This document shows, one piece after another, positions 35,331-43,725 of a stretch of DNA of 64,000 nt. The number at the start of each line of letters is the position of its first letter. Position 1 is the first letter of the stretch. The DNA is from Modestobacter marinus (GTDB lineage: Bacteria > Actinomycetota > Actinomycetes > Mycobacteriales > Geodermatophilaceae). The notes beneath the pieces were generated by a model, which searched no databases, was not told the DNA's origin, and was given only the letters and a program-made list of their open reading frames with translations. The DNA is taken from NCBI RefSeq assembly GCF_019799945.1, contig NZ_JABGCH010000009.1:98458-162457 (forward strand). The letters are read 5' to 3'. Both the position numbers and the translations under genes were made by a program.

Positions 35331-35987
35331 ATGTCCCTGAGCACCACTCCCGCCCCCGCCCGCACCGACGTCCGCCGCGACCGCGGCGAGCACCGGGCCG
35401 CCGAGTACCGCCCGCTGAGCAGCCGCGCCGTCCGGGCCGCCGGGACCGCGGTGGCGACCGGCTCCGCGCTGTGGGCCGGCAGCCTCCTGGCCTTCGGGGC
35501 CAACCCGGCCGGCGGCTGGCAGGCGACGGCCTACAACGTCTCGTCGCTGCTGTTCCAGCTCGGCCTGGTCGGGCTGGTCTCCGTCCAGCTGCGCACCGGC
35601 GCGACGGGCACCGGGCGGCTGGCCCGGTTCTTCCTGCACGCCGAGCACGTGCTCCTGGGGCTGGCCATCGTCTCGACGCTCGCCTGGATCATCGCCTTCG
35701 ATCAGCGGGAGGCGGGCTGGTCCCTGCTGCTCGACGTCTTCTGGCCGCTGTCGATGCTGGGCATGGCCGCGATCGGGATCCGGATCGCCATCGCCGGCCG
35801 GTGGCGGGGGGCCGCCCGGGTGTGGCCGCTGATCGCGGAGAGCTGGGCGCCGGTCGTCGTCCCGCTCAACGCCGTCCTCGGCGCCACCGTCGGGGGCATC
35901 GCCGGCGCCGCGCACCTGCTGGTGGGGTACGTGGCCCTCGGGATCGTGCTCGCCGCCAGCCCTCAGCTGACCGGGGCGCGCGATTGA
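35331..35987 (+). CDS. Membrane protein of unknown function
   Basis: A 218-residue protein with about six predicted helices (AAGTAVATGSALWAGSLLAFG, YNVSSLLFQLGLVGLVSVQL, HVLLGLAIVSTLAWIIAF, LLLDVFWPLSMLGMAAIGI, AGAAHLLVGYVALGIVLAA). The first 40 residues are polar and basic. GGAGG six bases before ATG 35331 fixes the start. It converges on msrB with a perfect terminator between. No family is recognised. Confidence 0.8.
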   Translation: MSLSTTPAPARTDVRRDRGEHRAAEYRPLSSRAVRAAGTAVATGSALWAGSLLAFGANPAGGWQATAYNVSSLLFQLGLVGLVSVQLRTGATGTGRLARFFLHAEHVLLGLAIVSTLAWIIAFDQREAGWSLLLDVFWPLSMLGMAAIGIRIAIAGRWRGAARVWPLIAESWAPVVVPLNAVLGATVGGIAGAAHLLVGYVALGIVLAASPQLTGARD

Positions 35988-35999
35988 CCCACCCCGCTG

Positions 36000-36050
36000 C
36001 ACACGACGGCGCCCCCGCCCCCTGACCCAGGGCGGGGGCGCCGTCGTGTG
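36000..36050. terminator. Bidirectional terminator, 21-bp perfect stem
   Basis: CACACGACGGCGCCCCCGCC(C) at 36000-36020 pairs with its exact complement at 36030-36050 over a 9-nt loop. It lies between the convergent genes ending at 35987 and 36054. It is the longest perfect hairpin in the window. Confidence 0.9.
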
Positions 36051-36053
36051 GGC

Positions 36054-36473
36054 TCAGCCCTCGGCGGGGGTGAGGGTGATGCTCACCGAGTTGATGCAGT
36101 AGCGGTCGCCGGTCGGCGTCTGGGGTGCGTCGGCGAAGACGTGGCCCAGGTGGCTGTGGCAGCTGCCGCACAGGACCTCGGTGCGCAGCATCCCGTGGCT
36201 CCTGTCCTCGCGGAGCACCACGTTGTCCTCGGTCGAGGGCTCGTAGAAGGACGGCCAGCCGCAGTGCGAGTCGAACTTGGTGTCGGAGCGGAACAGCTCG
36301 GCGCCGCAGGCCCGGCAGGCGTAGACGCCGACGGTCTTGGTGTCGACGTACTCCCCGGTCCAGGGCCGCTCAGTGCCGGCCTGGCGGAGGACGGCGTACT
36401 CCTCCGGGGAGAGCTGGGCGCGCCATTCCTCGTCGCTCTTGACGACCTTCGGCTGGGAGGCGGATGTGGTCAT
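36054..36473 (-). CDS. msrB: Peptide-methionine (R)-S-oxide reductase
   Basis: A 139-residue methionine sulfoxide reductase B. Two zinc CxxC pairs (YACRACGAEL and VLCGSCHSHLG), the substrate motif CGWPSFYEP, HLGHVFAD and the catalytic Cys in DRYCINSVSI near residue 128 are all present. It repairs oxidised methionine in the cytoplasm. It corresponds to Rv2674 and closes the block shared with mycobacteria. Confidence 0.97.
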   Translation of the reverse strand: MTTSASQPKVVKSDEEWRAQLSPEEYAVLRQAGTERPWTGEYVDTKTVGVYACRACGAELFRSDTKFDSHCGWPSFYEPSTEDNVVLREDRSHGMLRTEVLCGSCHSHLGHVFADAPQTPTGDRYCINSVSITLTPAEG

Positions 36474-36492
36474 GCACCCACCGTACGGCGGC

Positions 36493-38589
36493 TCACGGAC
36501 CGTCCGGCGTGAACCACCCGATCAGCCGCTCCAGCAGCTCGGCGACGAGTGGGCGCACCTCGAAGCCCGTGCTCGCCGACTCACCGGAGGTGCCGCGGAG
36601 CTCCACCTGCTGCCCGCCGGCCGGCAGGGTCGCGGGCACCGTCACGGCGATCGCGACGCGGCCGTGCGCGTCGGCCGTGCCGCTGCCCAGCAGCCCCTGG
36701 TTCCGGGACGGCAGCGAGGCGGTCACCTGCTCGCCGGCGAGGAACCCGGTGCCGGTCACCGTCACGCGGTCGCCGCGGAAGGGCGTGGCGTCGCTGATCG
36801 TCGCGGCCGCGTCGATGTCGATGCCGACCAGCGTCGGGTTGTGGTCGCTGGCCCGGTACGGGCCCCGGGAGTACAGCCGCTGGTCGCCGTCGTACTGGTA
36901 GGCGGAGGACTCCGACGCGTTGACGTCCCAGACCGCGTGCCCGGTGACCTTCGCTGCCAGCGACGGCGAGGCGAAGATGTGGTCCAGTGACCCGGACCCG
37001 CCGTCGAAGACGTAGCTGTGCTGGTCCGGGGCCACGAGCTCGGTCCAGCCGGCCGCGGTGACCACGTCGATCGGGTCCTCGTGCCGGTAGGCGTTGAAGT
37101 CGCCGGTGAGGAGGAGGTCGGGGTCCCCGGCGGCGCTGGCCCGCTCGGCGGCGAAGGCGACCAGGGCCTGCGCCTGGGCGACCCGGTCGCCGTTGCAGTT
37201 CCCGTTCCCGCCGGCGGCGGGGTCGTCGCTGCCGGCGCCGCACGCGCTGCCCTTGGACTTCAGGTGGTTGGCGATGACGGTGAACAGGTCCCCGCCGGCT
37301 GAGAAGGTCTGCGCGATGGGGGAGCGGGCGTTGGCGAAGGCCGACAGGTCCGCGGGTACCGCCGGGTCGCCCACCGGCACGACGCGGTCGGCGCGGTACA
37401 CGATCGCGTTGGTGATCACGTCGGTGTCCTCGTGCGCGCGCACGTACCGCCAGTCGTGCCCGTCGGCGTCCTCAAGGGCCGCGAGCAGGGTCTCCACCGC
37501 GCGGTACGGGGTGGCGGGGGTGAGGACGGCGGAGTTCTCGATCTCGTGCAGCGTGAGGACGTCGGCGTCCAGGGCGGTGATCGACCGGACGATCTTGGCC
37601 TCCTGCCGGGCCAGCTCGTCGGCGTCCTCCGCGCCGCGGGCGAGGTCCCCGAACTCGCTCGGGAAGTCGACGAAGTAGTTGAGCACGTTGAAGTCGCCGA
37701 CCACGAGGTCGCCGCCGACCGCCGGGGGCTCCGCGGGGCGGGCGTTGACGGCGGGGAACGTCGTCCCCGCCGCCGTCCCGTCGGCCGGCTGCAGCCGCCA
37801 CGCGCCGTGACCCCAGCCGAGCACGACCGGTTCCAGGTCGACCGCGTCCCCGACCCGCACCGGGTCGTCCAGGGTCAGGTGCGGTGGTGCGGCGCGGGTC
37901 GTGGTGAGGTTCGCCGTCCGGGCGTCGTCCAGCAGGATGGAGCGGGTCTCGTTCTCCGCGGCGACCGCCGCGGCGGCCGGTCCCGGCTCGGCCGCCTCGG
38001 TCGGCGCGAGCAACCGGCCGCCGGAGGACAGCAGCAGCTCACCGAAGCGGTCCAGCGCGACGAGCCCGGTCACGGTGAGCGGGGACGACGGCGCGACCAG
38101 CATGCCCTCCAGGGCCTCGCGCTCGGCGTCCCCGGAGGGCATCGGCAGGGACGCGGGCGCGGGCAGCTCCGCCGTTCCGCAGCCGGCCACCTCGGGGTCG
38201 GTGAGCTCGGTGAGGCCGTCGAACTCCGCGACGGTGCCGCGCACCACCACCTCGTCCCCGAGAGCGAGGTCCCCGCCGGCCCCGTACACGAAGACGGCGT
38301 CGGAGGTGGCGGGTGTGCCGTCCCCGCCGTCCTGCACGAAGACGCCGTCGAACCCGCCGTCCTGCAGGTCGCCGACCACGGTGCCGGCGACGGTGACCTG
38401 CTGGCCGACCACCGGGCTGGCCGCGTCGCTGCCCTGCACCGAGCCGATCGACCGCACGGCCACCGTGCAGGACTCGTCCACCGGCGCGGCGCCGACGGGG
38501 AAGGCGGTGACGCCGGCCGCGAGCGCGGCGACGGCCACGGCCACGGTCAGGCCGGGGACGGCGACGCGGAGGGCTCGGCGCTCGGACAC
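36493..38589 (-). CDS. Secreted endonuclease/exonuclease/phosphatase (ExeM/NucH type)
   Basis: A 698-residue exported nuclease-like protein. Signal peptide in residues 1-35 (RVAVPGLTVAVAVAALAAGV, cleavage near GAAPVDES). An OB-like domain (about 45-140, TVAGTVVGDLQDGGFDGVFV) precedes the EEP catalytic domain from about 280 (VGDFNVLNYF, LTLHEIENS, VIANHLKSKG, LLTGDFNAYRHEDP, SGSLDHIFASP, YRASDHNPTLVGI). An IPT/filamin-like C-terminal domain follows. GAGGAGA precedes GTG 38589. No sorting signal or membrane anchor is seen at the C-terminus. It probably degrades extracellular DNA. Confidence 0.9.
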   Translation of the reverse strand: MSERRALRVAVPGLTVAVAVAALAAGVTAFPVGAAPVDESCTVAVRSIGSVQGSDAASPVVGQQVTVAGTVVGDLQDGGFDGVFVQDGGDGTPATSDAVFVYGAGGDLALGDEVVVRGTVAEFDGLTELTDPEVAGCGTAELPAPASLPMPSGDAEREALEGMLVAPSSPLTVTGLVALDRFGELLLSSGGRLLAPTEAAEPGPAAAAVAAENETRSILLDDARTANLTTTRAAPPHLTLDDPVRVGDAVDLEPVVLGWGHGAWRLQPADGTAAGTTFPAVNARPAEPPAVGGDLVVGDFNVLNYFVDFPSEFGDLARGAEDADELARQEAKIVRSITALDADVLTLHEIENSAVLTPATPYRAVETLLAALEDADGHDWRYVRAHEDTDVITNAIVYRADRVVPVGDPAVPADLSAFANARSPIAQTFSAGGDLFTVIANHLKSKGSACGAGSDDPAAGGNGNCNGDRVAQAQALVAFAAERASAAGDPDLLLTGDFNAYRHEDPIDVVTAAGWTELVAPDQHSYVFDGGSGSLDHIFASPSLAAKVTGHAVWDVNASESSAYQYDGDQRLYSRGPYRASDHNPTLVGIDIDAAATISDATPFRGDRVTVTGTGFLAGEQVTASLPSRNQGLLGSGTADAHGRVAIAVTVPATLPAGGQQVELRGTSGESASTGFEVRPLVAELLERLIGWFTPDGP

Positions 38590-38767
38590 GGATCTCCTCG
38601 AACTGCGGGCGAGGTGGCCGGGGCCTCGATCCTGGCAGCGCTCTGCGCAGTGGGCGGTGAACATACGGTAACGGTGTGCGCCGGTCCGGGGTCCGGCCGC
38701 GGCGGCGCTGCTCGTACCGTGGTCGCGGCGCGGCGTTTCCGCGCCGCCGTTCACGCCGGAAGGACCC

Positions 38768-39226
38768 ATGACCGTTCCCCAGCCGCTGCCCGACGTCTGG
38801 TTCACCCGCGACCTGCCCGTGCTCCGGGCGATCGTCCGACTCGTCGACGAGCCGGCCACCGGCAGTGCCCCGTACCTCGGGGCGGTGGTGCCGGCCAGCG
38901 GGCTGCCCAAGCCCCAGGTGGTCTCGGCGGCCAAGGCCCTGGTCGACGCGGGCCTGGTCGAGGCCCTCACCAACTACGCCGGGGAGATCGTCCGGTTCAC
39001 CGCGGTCTCCGGGGAGGCCCGGCGGCTCGCCGGGCTGTGGCCGACCCCGCAGGGGGAGTGGGACCGGCTGCTCGAGCAGCTGGAGGCGCGGGCCACCTCC
39101 GCGCTGAGCGAGACGGAGCGGACGCGGTGGCGGGCCCTCGCCGACGCCGCCGCGGCGATCGGGCCGGACGACGGCGCGCTGCTGATGTCCGCGCTGATCG
39201 GTGGCTACGTGCCCCGCGCCCGCTGA
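38768..39226 (+). CDS. Hypothetical protein, winged-helix-like
   Basis: 152 residues. The pattern AVVPASGLPKPQVVSAAKAL followed by VDAGLVEALTNYAGEIVRFT looks like a helix-turn-helix with a wing, as in MarR-type folds, but no family is certain. The C-terminal half is helical and acidic (WDRLLEQLEARATSALSE). GGAAGGA eight bases before ATG 38768 is a good ribosome binding site. It is divergent from the nuclease gene and followed by a strong terminator. Confidence 0.75.
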   Translation: MTVPQPLPDVWFTRDLPVLRAIVRLVDEPATGSAPYLGAVVPASGLPKPQVVSAAKALVDAGLVEALTNYAGEIVRFTAVSGEARRLAGLWPTPQGEWDRLLEQLEARATSALSETERTRWRALADAAAAIGPDDGALLMSALIGGYVPRAR

Positions 39227-39236
39227 CCCCGGACGA

Positions 39237-39276
39237 GACAGCGCCCCCGCCGGGAGATCCGGACGGGGGCGCTGTC
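39237..39276. terminator. Bidirectional terminator between 38768 gene and cspA
   Basis: A 13-bp perfect stem, GACAGCGCCCCCG (39237-39249) with CGGGGGCGCTGTC (39264-39276), loop 14 nt, lies between convergent genes. Confidence 0.85.
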
Positions 39277-39315
39277 GGTGGTCGGGAGGCTGGGGTCAGC
39301 CATCCGCTCCGAGGG

Positions 39316-39519
39316 TCAGAGCGGGGTGACGTTCGCCGCCTGCGGGCCCTTCTGGCCCTGCTCGACGTCGAACGAGATGCGCTGGCCCTCGTCGAGCGAG
39401 CGGTACCCGCTGGACTGGATGGCCGAGTAGTGGACGAAGACGTCGGGGCCGCCCCCGTCAGGGGTGGCGAAGCCGAACCCCTTCTCGGCGTTGAACCACT
39501 TCACTGTTCCTTCGGGCAT
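39316..39519 (-). CDS. cspA: Cold-shock protein (CspA family)
   Basis: A 67-residue single-stranded nucleic acid chaperone. RNP1 is [10 protein letters not shown] and RNP2 is VFVHYSAI; it begins [12 protein letters not shown] and ends [16 protein letters not shown] precedes ATG 39519. A promoter is visible at 39587-39617, giving a leader of about 65 nt. The [10 protein letters not shown] segment is a common actinobacterial variant. Confidence 0.97.
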   Translation of the reverse strand: MPEGTVKWFNAEKGFGFATPDGGGPDVFVHYSAIQSSGYRSLDEGQRISFDVEQGQKGPQAANVTPL

Positions 39520-39586
39520 TGCTCGCTCCTAGCTGAGGTCGTGCATCGGGGTCCTGCCAGTGCGCAGGGCCTTCCCGACGACCAGA

Positions 39587-39617
39587 ACCCTAGCGGCTCG
39601 GAGCGCTCCGTGGTCAA
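39587..39617 (-). promoter_or_regulatory. cspA promoter
   Basis: On the minus strand, TTGACC (39612-39617) and TAGGGT (39587-39592) are 19 bases apart, with five of six and four of six matches to the housekeeping consensus. Confidence 0.5.
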
Positions 39618-39648
39618 GCAGGGACCGACGAGTTCGCAGCCGGGCGGG

Positions 39649-40074
39649 TCAGAGCAGCCGGCCGTCGTCCTCGGGGAACGCGTGCACCGTCCGCGCACCG
39701 GGCCGCCCGTAGGCGTTGCCGACGGCGCTCTGCGGATGCCCGACCCCGGGGAGGGAGGGGGTGGCGGCGGGCAGCGCCCAGCGCGCCGGCCGCCAGGACC
39801 GGACGCCGATCGGCTCCTGCTCGGCCGCCCACTGCTCGCGGGCCAGCCGGGCCTGCTCCGCCTCGCGGGTGAGCACCCAGCGGTGCCACCGGTGGCCCAG
39901 CACGTCCAGGCCGACCAGGACGGCGACCAGCACGGCGACGGTGAGCATGGCGTCGGTGACCGCGGCCGCCACGTCCAGGGCGGTGACCTCCGGCCAGCTG
40001 ACCGCCGTCAGCTGGTGGCCGACGACCTCGAGGACGACGTACAGCACGCCGTACACCGTGAGCGTTGCCCTCAT
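39649..40074 (-). CDS. Small membrane protein of unknown function
   Basis: 141 residues. Two hydrophobic stretches lie in the first half (TLTVYGVLYVVLEVVGHQL and AMLTVAVLVAVLVGLDVL), then a basic, Trp-rich amphipathic part (GHRWHRWVLTREAEQARLAR) and a Pro-rich tail. GGAGGAGAG just upstream makes ATG 40074 the likely start. It lies between cspA and a YciI gene, all on the minus strand. Not recognised as a family. Confidence 0.75.
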   Translation of the reverse strand: MRATLTVYGVLYVVLEVVGHQLTAVSWPEVTALDVAAAVTDAMLTVAVLVAVLVGLDVLGHRWHRWVLTREAEQARLAREQWAAEQEPIGVRSWRPARWALPAATPSLPGVGHPQSAVGNAYGRPGARTVHAFPEDDGRLL

Positions 40075-40190
40075 CTGCTCTCCTCCGCCGGAACCCGTCC
40101 CCGTTCCCAACGACAGGACCGGTACCGAGGAAGAGCCCGCTGTCACCCCAGCGGCCTTCGAGCACCCGAAGGGGTGAGCCCCTGCCGCGC

Positions 40191-40463
40191 TCAGCCGGTG
40201 AGGACCTCGTTCCACGGCCGGACCGTCCACTCGGCCACCACGCCGTGCACCACGAACGGGTCCCCGGCGACGAACTCCTCCGCGGCCTCCCGGGTGATGA
40301 ACACGCCCATGGCGTCGCCGTTCATCGGCTCGTCGAACGTGCCCACCATCAGCAGCACGCCGCGGTCGTGGAACTCGTGCAGCCGGGCGACGTGGGCCGC
40401 GCCGTGCTGCTGGGCCAGCGGGAGGAAGTCCTCGACCGCCCGGTACCTCATCACGTACTTCAC
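40191..40463 (-). CDS. YciI family protein
   Basis: A 90-residue ferredoxin-like-fold protein of the YciI family. It reads KYVMRYRAVEDFLPLAQQHG, ARLHEFHDRGVLLMVGTF, EAAEEFVAGDPFVVHGVVAE. The His and Asp in HEFHDRG and GDPF are those usually conserved. GTG 40463 overlaps the LysR stop by four bases, so it is coupled to the regulator. No confirmed activity is known for most members. Confidence 0.9.
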   Translation of the reverse strand: MKYVMRYRAVEDFLPLAQQHGAAHVARLHEFHDRGVLLMVGTFDEPMNGDAMGVFITREAAEEFVAGDPFVVHGVVAEWTVRPWNEVLTG

Positions 40464-41359
40464 GCCGGGGATCGTGGCGGAGACGGCCGGCGCGCGGCAG
40501 GACTCCGGCCGCGGCCGTAGAGCTCGGTCAGCAGTTGCACCGCCGCCGTCGTCGCCGGGTGCGGGTCGTCGCGCCACCAGGCCAGCCGGACGGCGGCCGG
40601 CTCGGCGTCCCGGATGGGCCGGTACACCACACCCGGCCGGGGGTACTGCGCGGCGGTCCCCTCCGTGGTCACGCCGATGCACCGGCCGGTGGCGATGACG
40701 GTCAGCCAGTCGTCGACGTCCGTGGTGTGCTCGACCGCCGGGCGGCTCCCCTCCGGCCACAGCTCCGGCGTCGTCGACCCGGTGCGCGGGTCCACCACCA
40801 GCACGCGCCTGCTGAGCTCGGCGAGCCGCAGCGACCGGCGGCGCGCCCACGGGTCGTCGGCGGCCACGGCGCACAACCGGGGCTCCAGCCCGACCAGGGT
40901 GCTGTCGAAGCGGTGGGCGTCGGGCGCGACCCGGACCACCGCCAGGTCGCAGGCGCCCTCGGCCAGCCCGGCGGTGGGGGAGTTGACCCGCACGAGCTTC
41001 AGTGCCGTCCCCGGGTGCGCGGCCGCCCAGCGGCGCTGGAAGTCCACGGTGTGTCGGCCGATGGCCGACCAGGCGTGGCCGATCCGCAGCAGGGTCCCCG
41101 TCCCGGCGGTGTCGCGGGCCAGGTCCTCAGCGTCGGCCAGCAGCCGGCGGACGCGGGGCACTGCCCGCTGACCGGCGGAGGTGAGGCTGGTCCCGCGGGC
41201 GGAACGGCGCAGCAGGCGGACCCCCAGCTCCCGCTCGAGCGATGCGAGCGTGCGGGAGACGGCCGGCTGGGAGACCCCGAGCGCGGCCGCCGCGTCGGTG
41301 AGGCTGCCGGTGTCGACGATCGCCACGAAGCAGCGCAGCTGACGCAGCTCGAGATCCAT
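40460..41359 (-). CDS. LysR family transcriptional regulator
   Basis: A 299-residue regulator. The N-terminal winged HTH is at residues 1-60 (LRQLRCFVAIVDTGSLTDAA, LGVSQPAVSRTLASLEREL); the rest is a periplasmic-binding-protein-like effector domain (RIGHAWSAIGRHTVDF, TTDVDDWLTVIATGRCIGVT). ATG 41359 begins the usual MDLELRQLR. It is divergent from the EamA transporter gene across a 68-base AT-richer gap, the classic LysR arrangement, so it probably controls that transporter and its own coupled yciI-type gene. Confidence 0.92.
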   Translation of the reverse strand: MDLELRQLRCFVAIVDTGSLTDAAAALGVSQPAVSRTLASLERELGVRLLRRSARGTSLTSAGQRAVPRVRRLLADAEDLARDTAGTGTLLRIGHAWSAIGRHTVDFQRRWAAAHPGTALKLVRVNSPTAGLAEGACDLAVVRVAPDAHRFDSTLVGLEPRLCAVAADDPWARRRSLRLAELSRRVLVVDPRTGSTTPELWPEGSRPAVEHTTDVDDWLTVIATGRCIGVTTEGTAAQYPRPGVVYRPIRDAEPAAVRLAWWRDDPHPATTAAVQLLTELYGRGRSPAARRPSPPRSPA

Positions 41360-41427
41360 GCGCTCAGCGTATGGCTTTCGTGTCGTATGCATTTTGCGCA
41401 AGACGCCGCGCGGTGCAGGGTGCGGGC
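41360..41427. promoter_or_regulatory. Divergent LysR/EamA control region
   Basis: This 68-base gap is AT-richer than its surroundings. It contains GTATGG and GTATGC as direct repeats 15 bases apart and the palindrome TTGCGCAA (41394-41401). These are candidates for LysR binding; nothing matches a named site. Confidence 0.4.
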
Positions 41428-42327
41428 GTGGACACCGCAGCGGCAGTCGTCGAGGAGGTCCGCGCCCCAGCGGTGGCCGTGCCGGGCGCCGCCTGGGCCG
41501 GCGTGCTGATGATGACCGCCAGCGCGCTGTCCAACCAGGTCGGCGCGGCGGTGGGTGCGCTGGCCTTCCCCGCGATCGGGGCGGTGGGGGTAGTCGCGGT
41601 GCGGCAGTGGGTCGCCGGGGCGGCGTTGACCGCCGTCGCCCGTCCCCGGCCGTGGCGGTTCACCGCCCGGCAGTGGCGGCCGGTGCTCCTGCTCGTGGTC
41701 GTGTTCGCCGTCATGAACCTGTCGCTGTACTCGGCGGTCGACCGGGTCGGTCTGGGGCTCGCGGTGACGCTGGAGTTCCTCGGGCCGCTCGCGCTGTCGC
41801 TCCTCGCGGCACGGGGGGCGGTGCCGCTGCTCTGCGCCCTCGGGGCCGCCGGGGGTGTCGTCGTCCTCACCCGGCCGCAGCCGACCACCGACTACGCCGG
41901 CATCGCCCTCGGGCTGCTGGCCGCCGCCTGCTGGGCGGCCTACATCCTGGTCAACCGGAGCCTCGGCGAGCGCGTGCCCGGTCGGGCCGGCCCGGCCACG
42001 GCGGCGGGGATCTCCGCGCTCGCGTTCCTGCCGGTCGGTGCGGTCGTGCTGGCGCAGCACCCGCCGTCCCCGGTCACGCTGGCCTGTGCCGTGGCGGCCG
42101 GGCTGCTGGCCTCCGCCGTCCCGATGGTGGTCGACCTGGCCGCGCTGCGCCGGGTGCCCACCGGCGCCTACGGGGTGTTCATGAGCGTCAACCCGGTCCT
42201 CGCCGCGGTCGTCGGGCTGGTCGTGCTGGACGAGACGCTGTCCTGGGACGCCTGGCTGGGCATCGCCGCGATCGTCGTCGCGAACGCGGTCGGCCAGGTG
42301 GCCGGGCGGCGCACCGGCGGACGCTGA
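41428..42327 (+). CDS. EamA family transporter (RhtA-like)
   Basis: A 299-residue DMT transporter with ten helices. GAAWAGVLMMTASALSNQVG, NLSLYSAVDRVGLGLAVTLE and FLGPLALSLLAA resemble the threonine/homoserine exporter RhtA subgroup. The second EamA repeat begins IALGLLAAACWAAYILVNRS. GTG 41428 is chosen because the upstream residues are polar and Cys/Arg-rich, unlike the family. It is probably regulated by the divergent LysR protein. The substrate is unknown. Confidence 0.9.
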   Translation: MDTAAAVVEEVRAPAVAVPGAAWAGVLMMTASALSNQVGAAVGALAFPAIGAVGVVAVRQWVAGAALTAVARPRPWRFTARQWRPVLLLVVVFAVMNLSLYSAVDRVGLGLAVTLEFLGPLALSLLAARGAVPLLCALGAAGGVVVLTRPQPTTDYAGIALGLLAAACWAAYILVNRSLGERVPGRAGPATAAGISALAFLPVGAVVLAQHPPSPVTLACAVAAGLLASAVPMVVDLAALRRVPTGAYGVFMSVNPVLAAVVGLVVLDETLSWDAWLGIAAIVVANAVGQVAGRRTGGR

Positions 42328-42382
42328 GCCCGGAGCACGTCGCCGACGCGCGCTCCGGGGCGCCGCCTGCCAGGCTCGCCGC

Positions 42383-43153
42383 ATGGGCCGCCTGGACGAG
42401 GTCGATCTCAGCTCCCGCCTGGACAAGAAGGCGGCCAAGGAGCAGCTGGCGGCAGCCCAGCAGCGGCTGGTGCACCTGCGGCTGCTGCTCGGTGGGCAGA
42501 TCGGGCCCGGGGAGATCGGGCCGCCGCTGTGCGTGGTGTTCGAGGGCTGGGACGCGTCGGGCAAGGGCGGGGTGATCAAACGCCTGGTCGACCACCTCGA
42601 CCCCCGGCACGTGCGGGTCGCCCAGTTCGCCGCCCCCACGCACGACGAGAAGCGGCACCACTTCCTGTGGCGGTTCTGGCCGGTGCTGCCGGGCTGGGGC
42701 GGGATGGCCGTGCTCGACCGGTCCTGGTACGGGCGGGTGCTGGTCGAACGCGTGGAGGGTTTCGCGCCGGAGGAGGCGTGGCGGCGCGCGTACGGCGAGA
42801 TCGTCGACCTCGAGACGACGCTCGCCGCGGAGGGCACGATCCTGGTCAAGTTCTGGATGCACGTGTCGCCGGAGGAGCAGCTCCGCCGGTTCGAGTCCCG
42901 GCGCGAGGACCCCTACCGCGCCTGGAAGCTGACCGACGAGGACTGGCGCAACCGGGAGAAGCGGGCCGACTACGAGGCGGCGGTCGAGGAGATGCTCGAG
43001 CGCACGGACACGACGACCGCTCCCTGGCACGTGGTCGCCGGTGACGACAAGCGGACCGCGCGGGTCACCGTCGTCCGCACGGTGTGCCAGGCGGTCGAGC
43101 GCGCGTTGGAGGCACGCGGCATCGACCCCGACCCGCCGCTGTCGCAGGACTGA
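42383..43153 (+). CDS. ppk2: Polyphosphate kinase 2 family protein
   Basis: A 256-residue PPK2 enzyme that transfers phosphate between polyphosphate and nucleotides. Walker A is FEGWDASGKGGVIKRL (about 55), Walker B-like VLDRSWYGRVLVERVEG (about 115), and the lid contains FESRREDPYRAWKLTDEDW. One PPK2 domain only, so class I or III; the preferred nucleotide is unclear. ATG 42383 follows CAGGCT plus six bases. Together with ppgK at 5679 it points to an active polyphosphate economy. Confidence 0.93.
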   Translation: MGRLDEVDLSSRLDKKAAKEQLAAAQQRLVHLRLLLGGQIGPGEIGPPLCVVFEGWDASGKGGVIKRLVDHLDPRHVRVAQFAAPTHDEKRHHFLWRFWPVLPGWGGMAVLDRSWYGRVLVERVEGFAPEEAWRRAYGEIVDLETTLAAEGTILVKFWMHVSPEEQLRRFESRREDPYRAWKLTDEDWRNREKRADYEAAVEEMLERTDTTTAPWHVVAGDDKRTARVTVVRTVCQAVERALEARGIDPDPPLSQD

Positions 43154-43155
43154 CC

Positions 43156-43725
43156 TCAGCCGGGTCGCCGCGACCACCACGCGGTCAGCCGGCGGAACGT
43201 CGGTGGTGGCGGCGGGGGGACGGCGGTGCGCTCGGCCGGGGTGCGGGCCCGCCGGCGGCGCAGCTCCAGGGCCAGGCTCTCCTGGCCGCGGTCCATCGCC
43301 CAGCGGTGGTTGGCCTCGAAGACCGGTCGCAGCAGCCAGCCCAGCCGGCGCAGCAGCGGCTTGGCGGCGTGGACCCGCCAGTCGTAGGTGATCTCCACCT
43401 CGGGGCCGTCCTGCCGGAAGGTCCACCGGCCGGTGCCCACGAGGTCGCCGTCGGCGGACAGCGCGAAGCCCGTCTCGCTGACCGGTTCGGTGAGCCGCAG
43501 GGTCCAGCGGAGGGTGTAGGGGAGCCAGCCGGTGGTCCACAGCTCGGCGGCCTCCCGGTCGGCCCGGGTCTGCCGGGCGGCGTCCAGGTAGACCGCGGGC
43601 CACCAGCGGGTGAGTGCGGCGCCGTCGCCGAGCACGTCCGCCACCTCGGCGACCGTGCCAGCCACCCGCCAGACGGTCACGAAGTGGTACCGGTCCGACC
43701 GCACGGGAGAGGACCCTCCGGTCAT
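43156..43725 (-). CDS. SRPBCC family protein
   Basis: A 189-residue START/Bet v1-type protein. SDRYHFVTVWRVAGTVAEVA, ALTRWWPAVYLDAAR, LRWTLRLTEPVSETGFALSA and VEITYDWRVHAAKPLLRRLG give the fold's strands and long C-terminal helix (RPVFEANHRWAMDRGQESLA). The C-terminus is a basic Pro-rich tail. ATG 43725 overlaps the phosphatase stop (ATGA). It presumably binds a lipid or other hydrophobic ligand; the ligand is unknown. Stops converge with ppk2 with two bases between. Confidence 0.85.
   Translation of the reverse strand: MTGGSSPVRSDRYHFVTVWRVAGTVAEVADVLGDGAALTRWWPAVYLDAARQTRADREAAELWTTGWLPYTLRWTLRLTEPVSETGFALSADGDLVGTGRWTFRQDGPEVEITYDWRVHAAKPLLRRLGWLLRPVFEANHRWAMDRGQESLALELRRRRARTPAERTAVPPPPPPTFRRLTAWWSRRPG

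Noticed and set aside
40170-40185. GGGGTGAGCCCC hairpin after the YciI gene
   Set aside because: The stem is only 4 bp and unlikely to terminate transcription.
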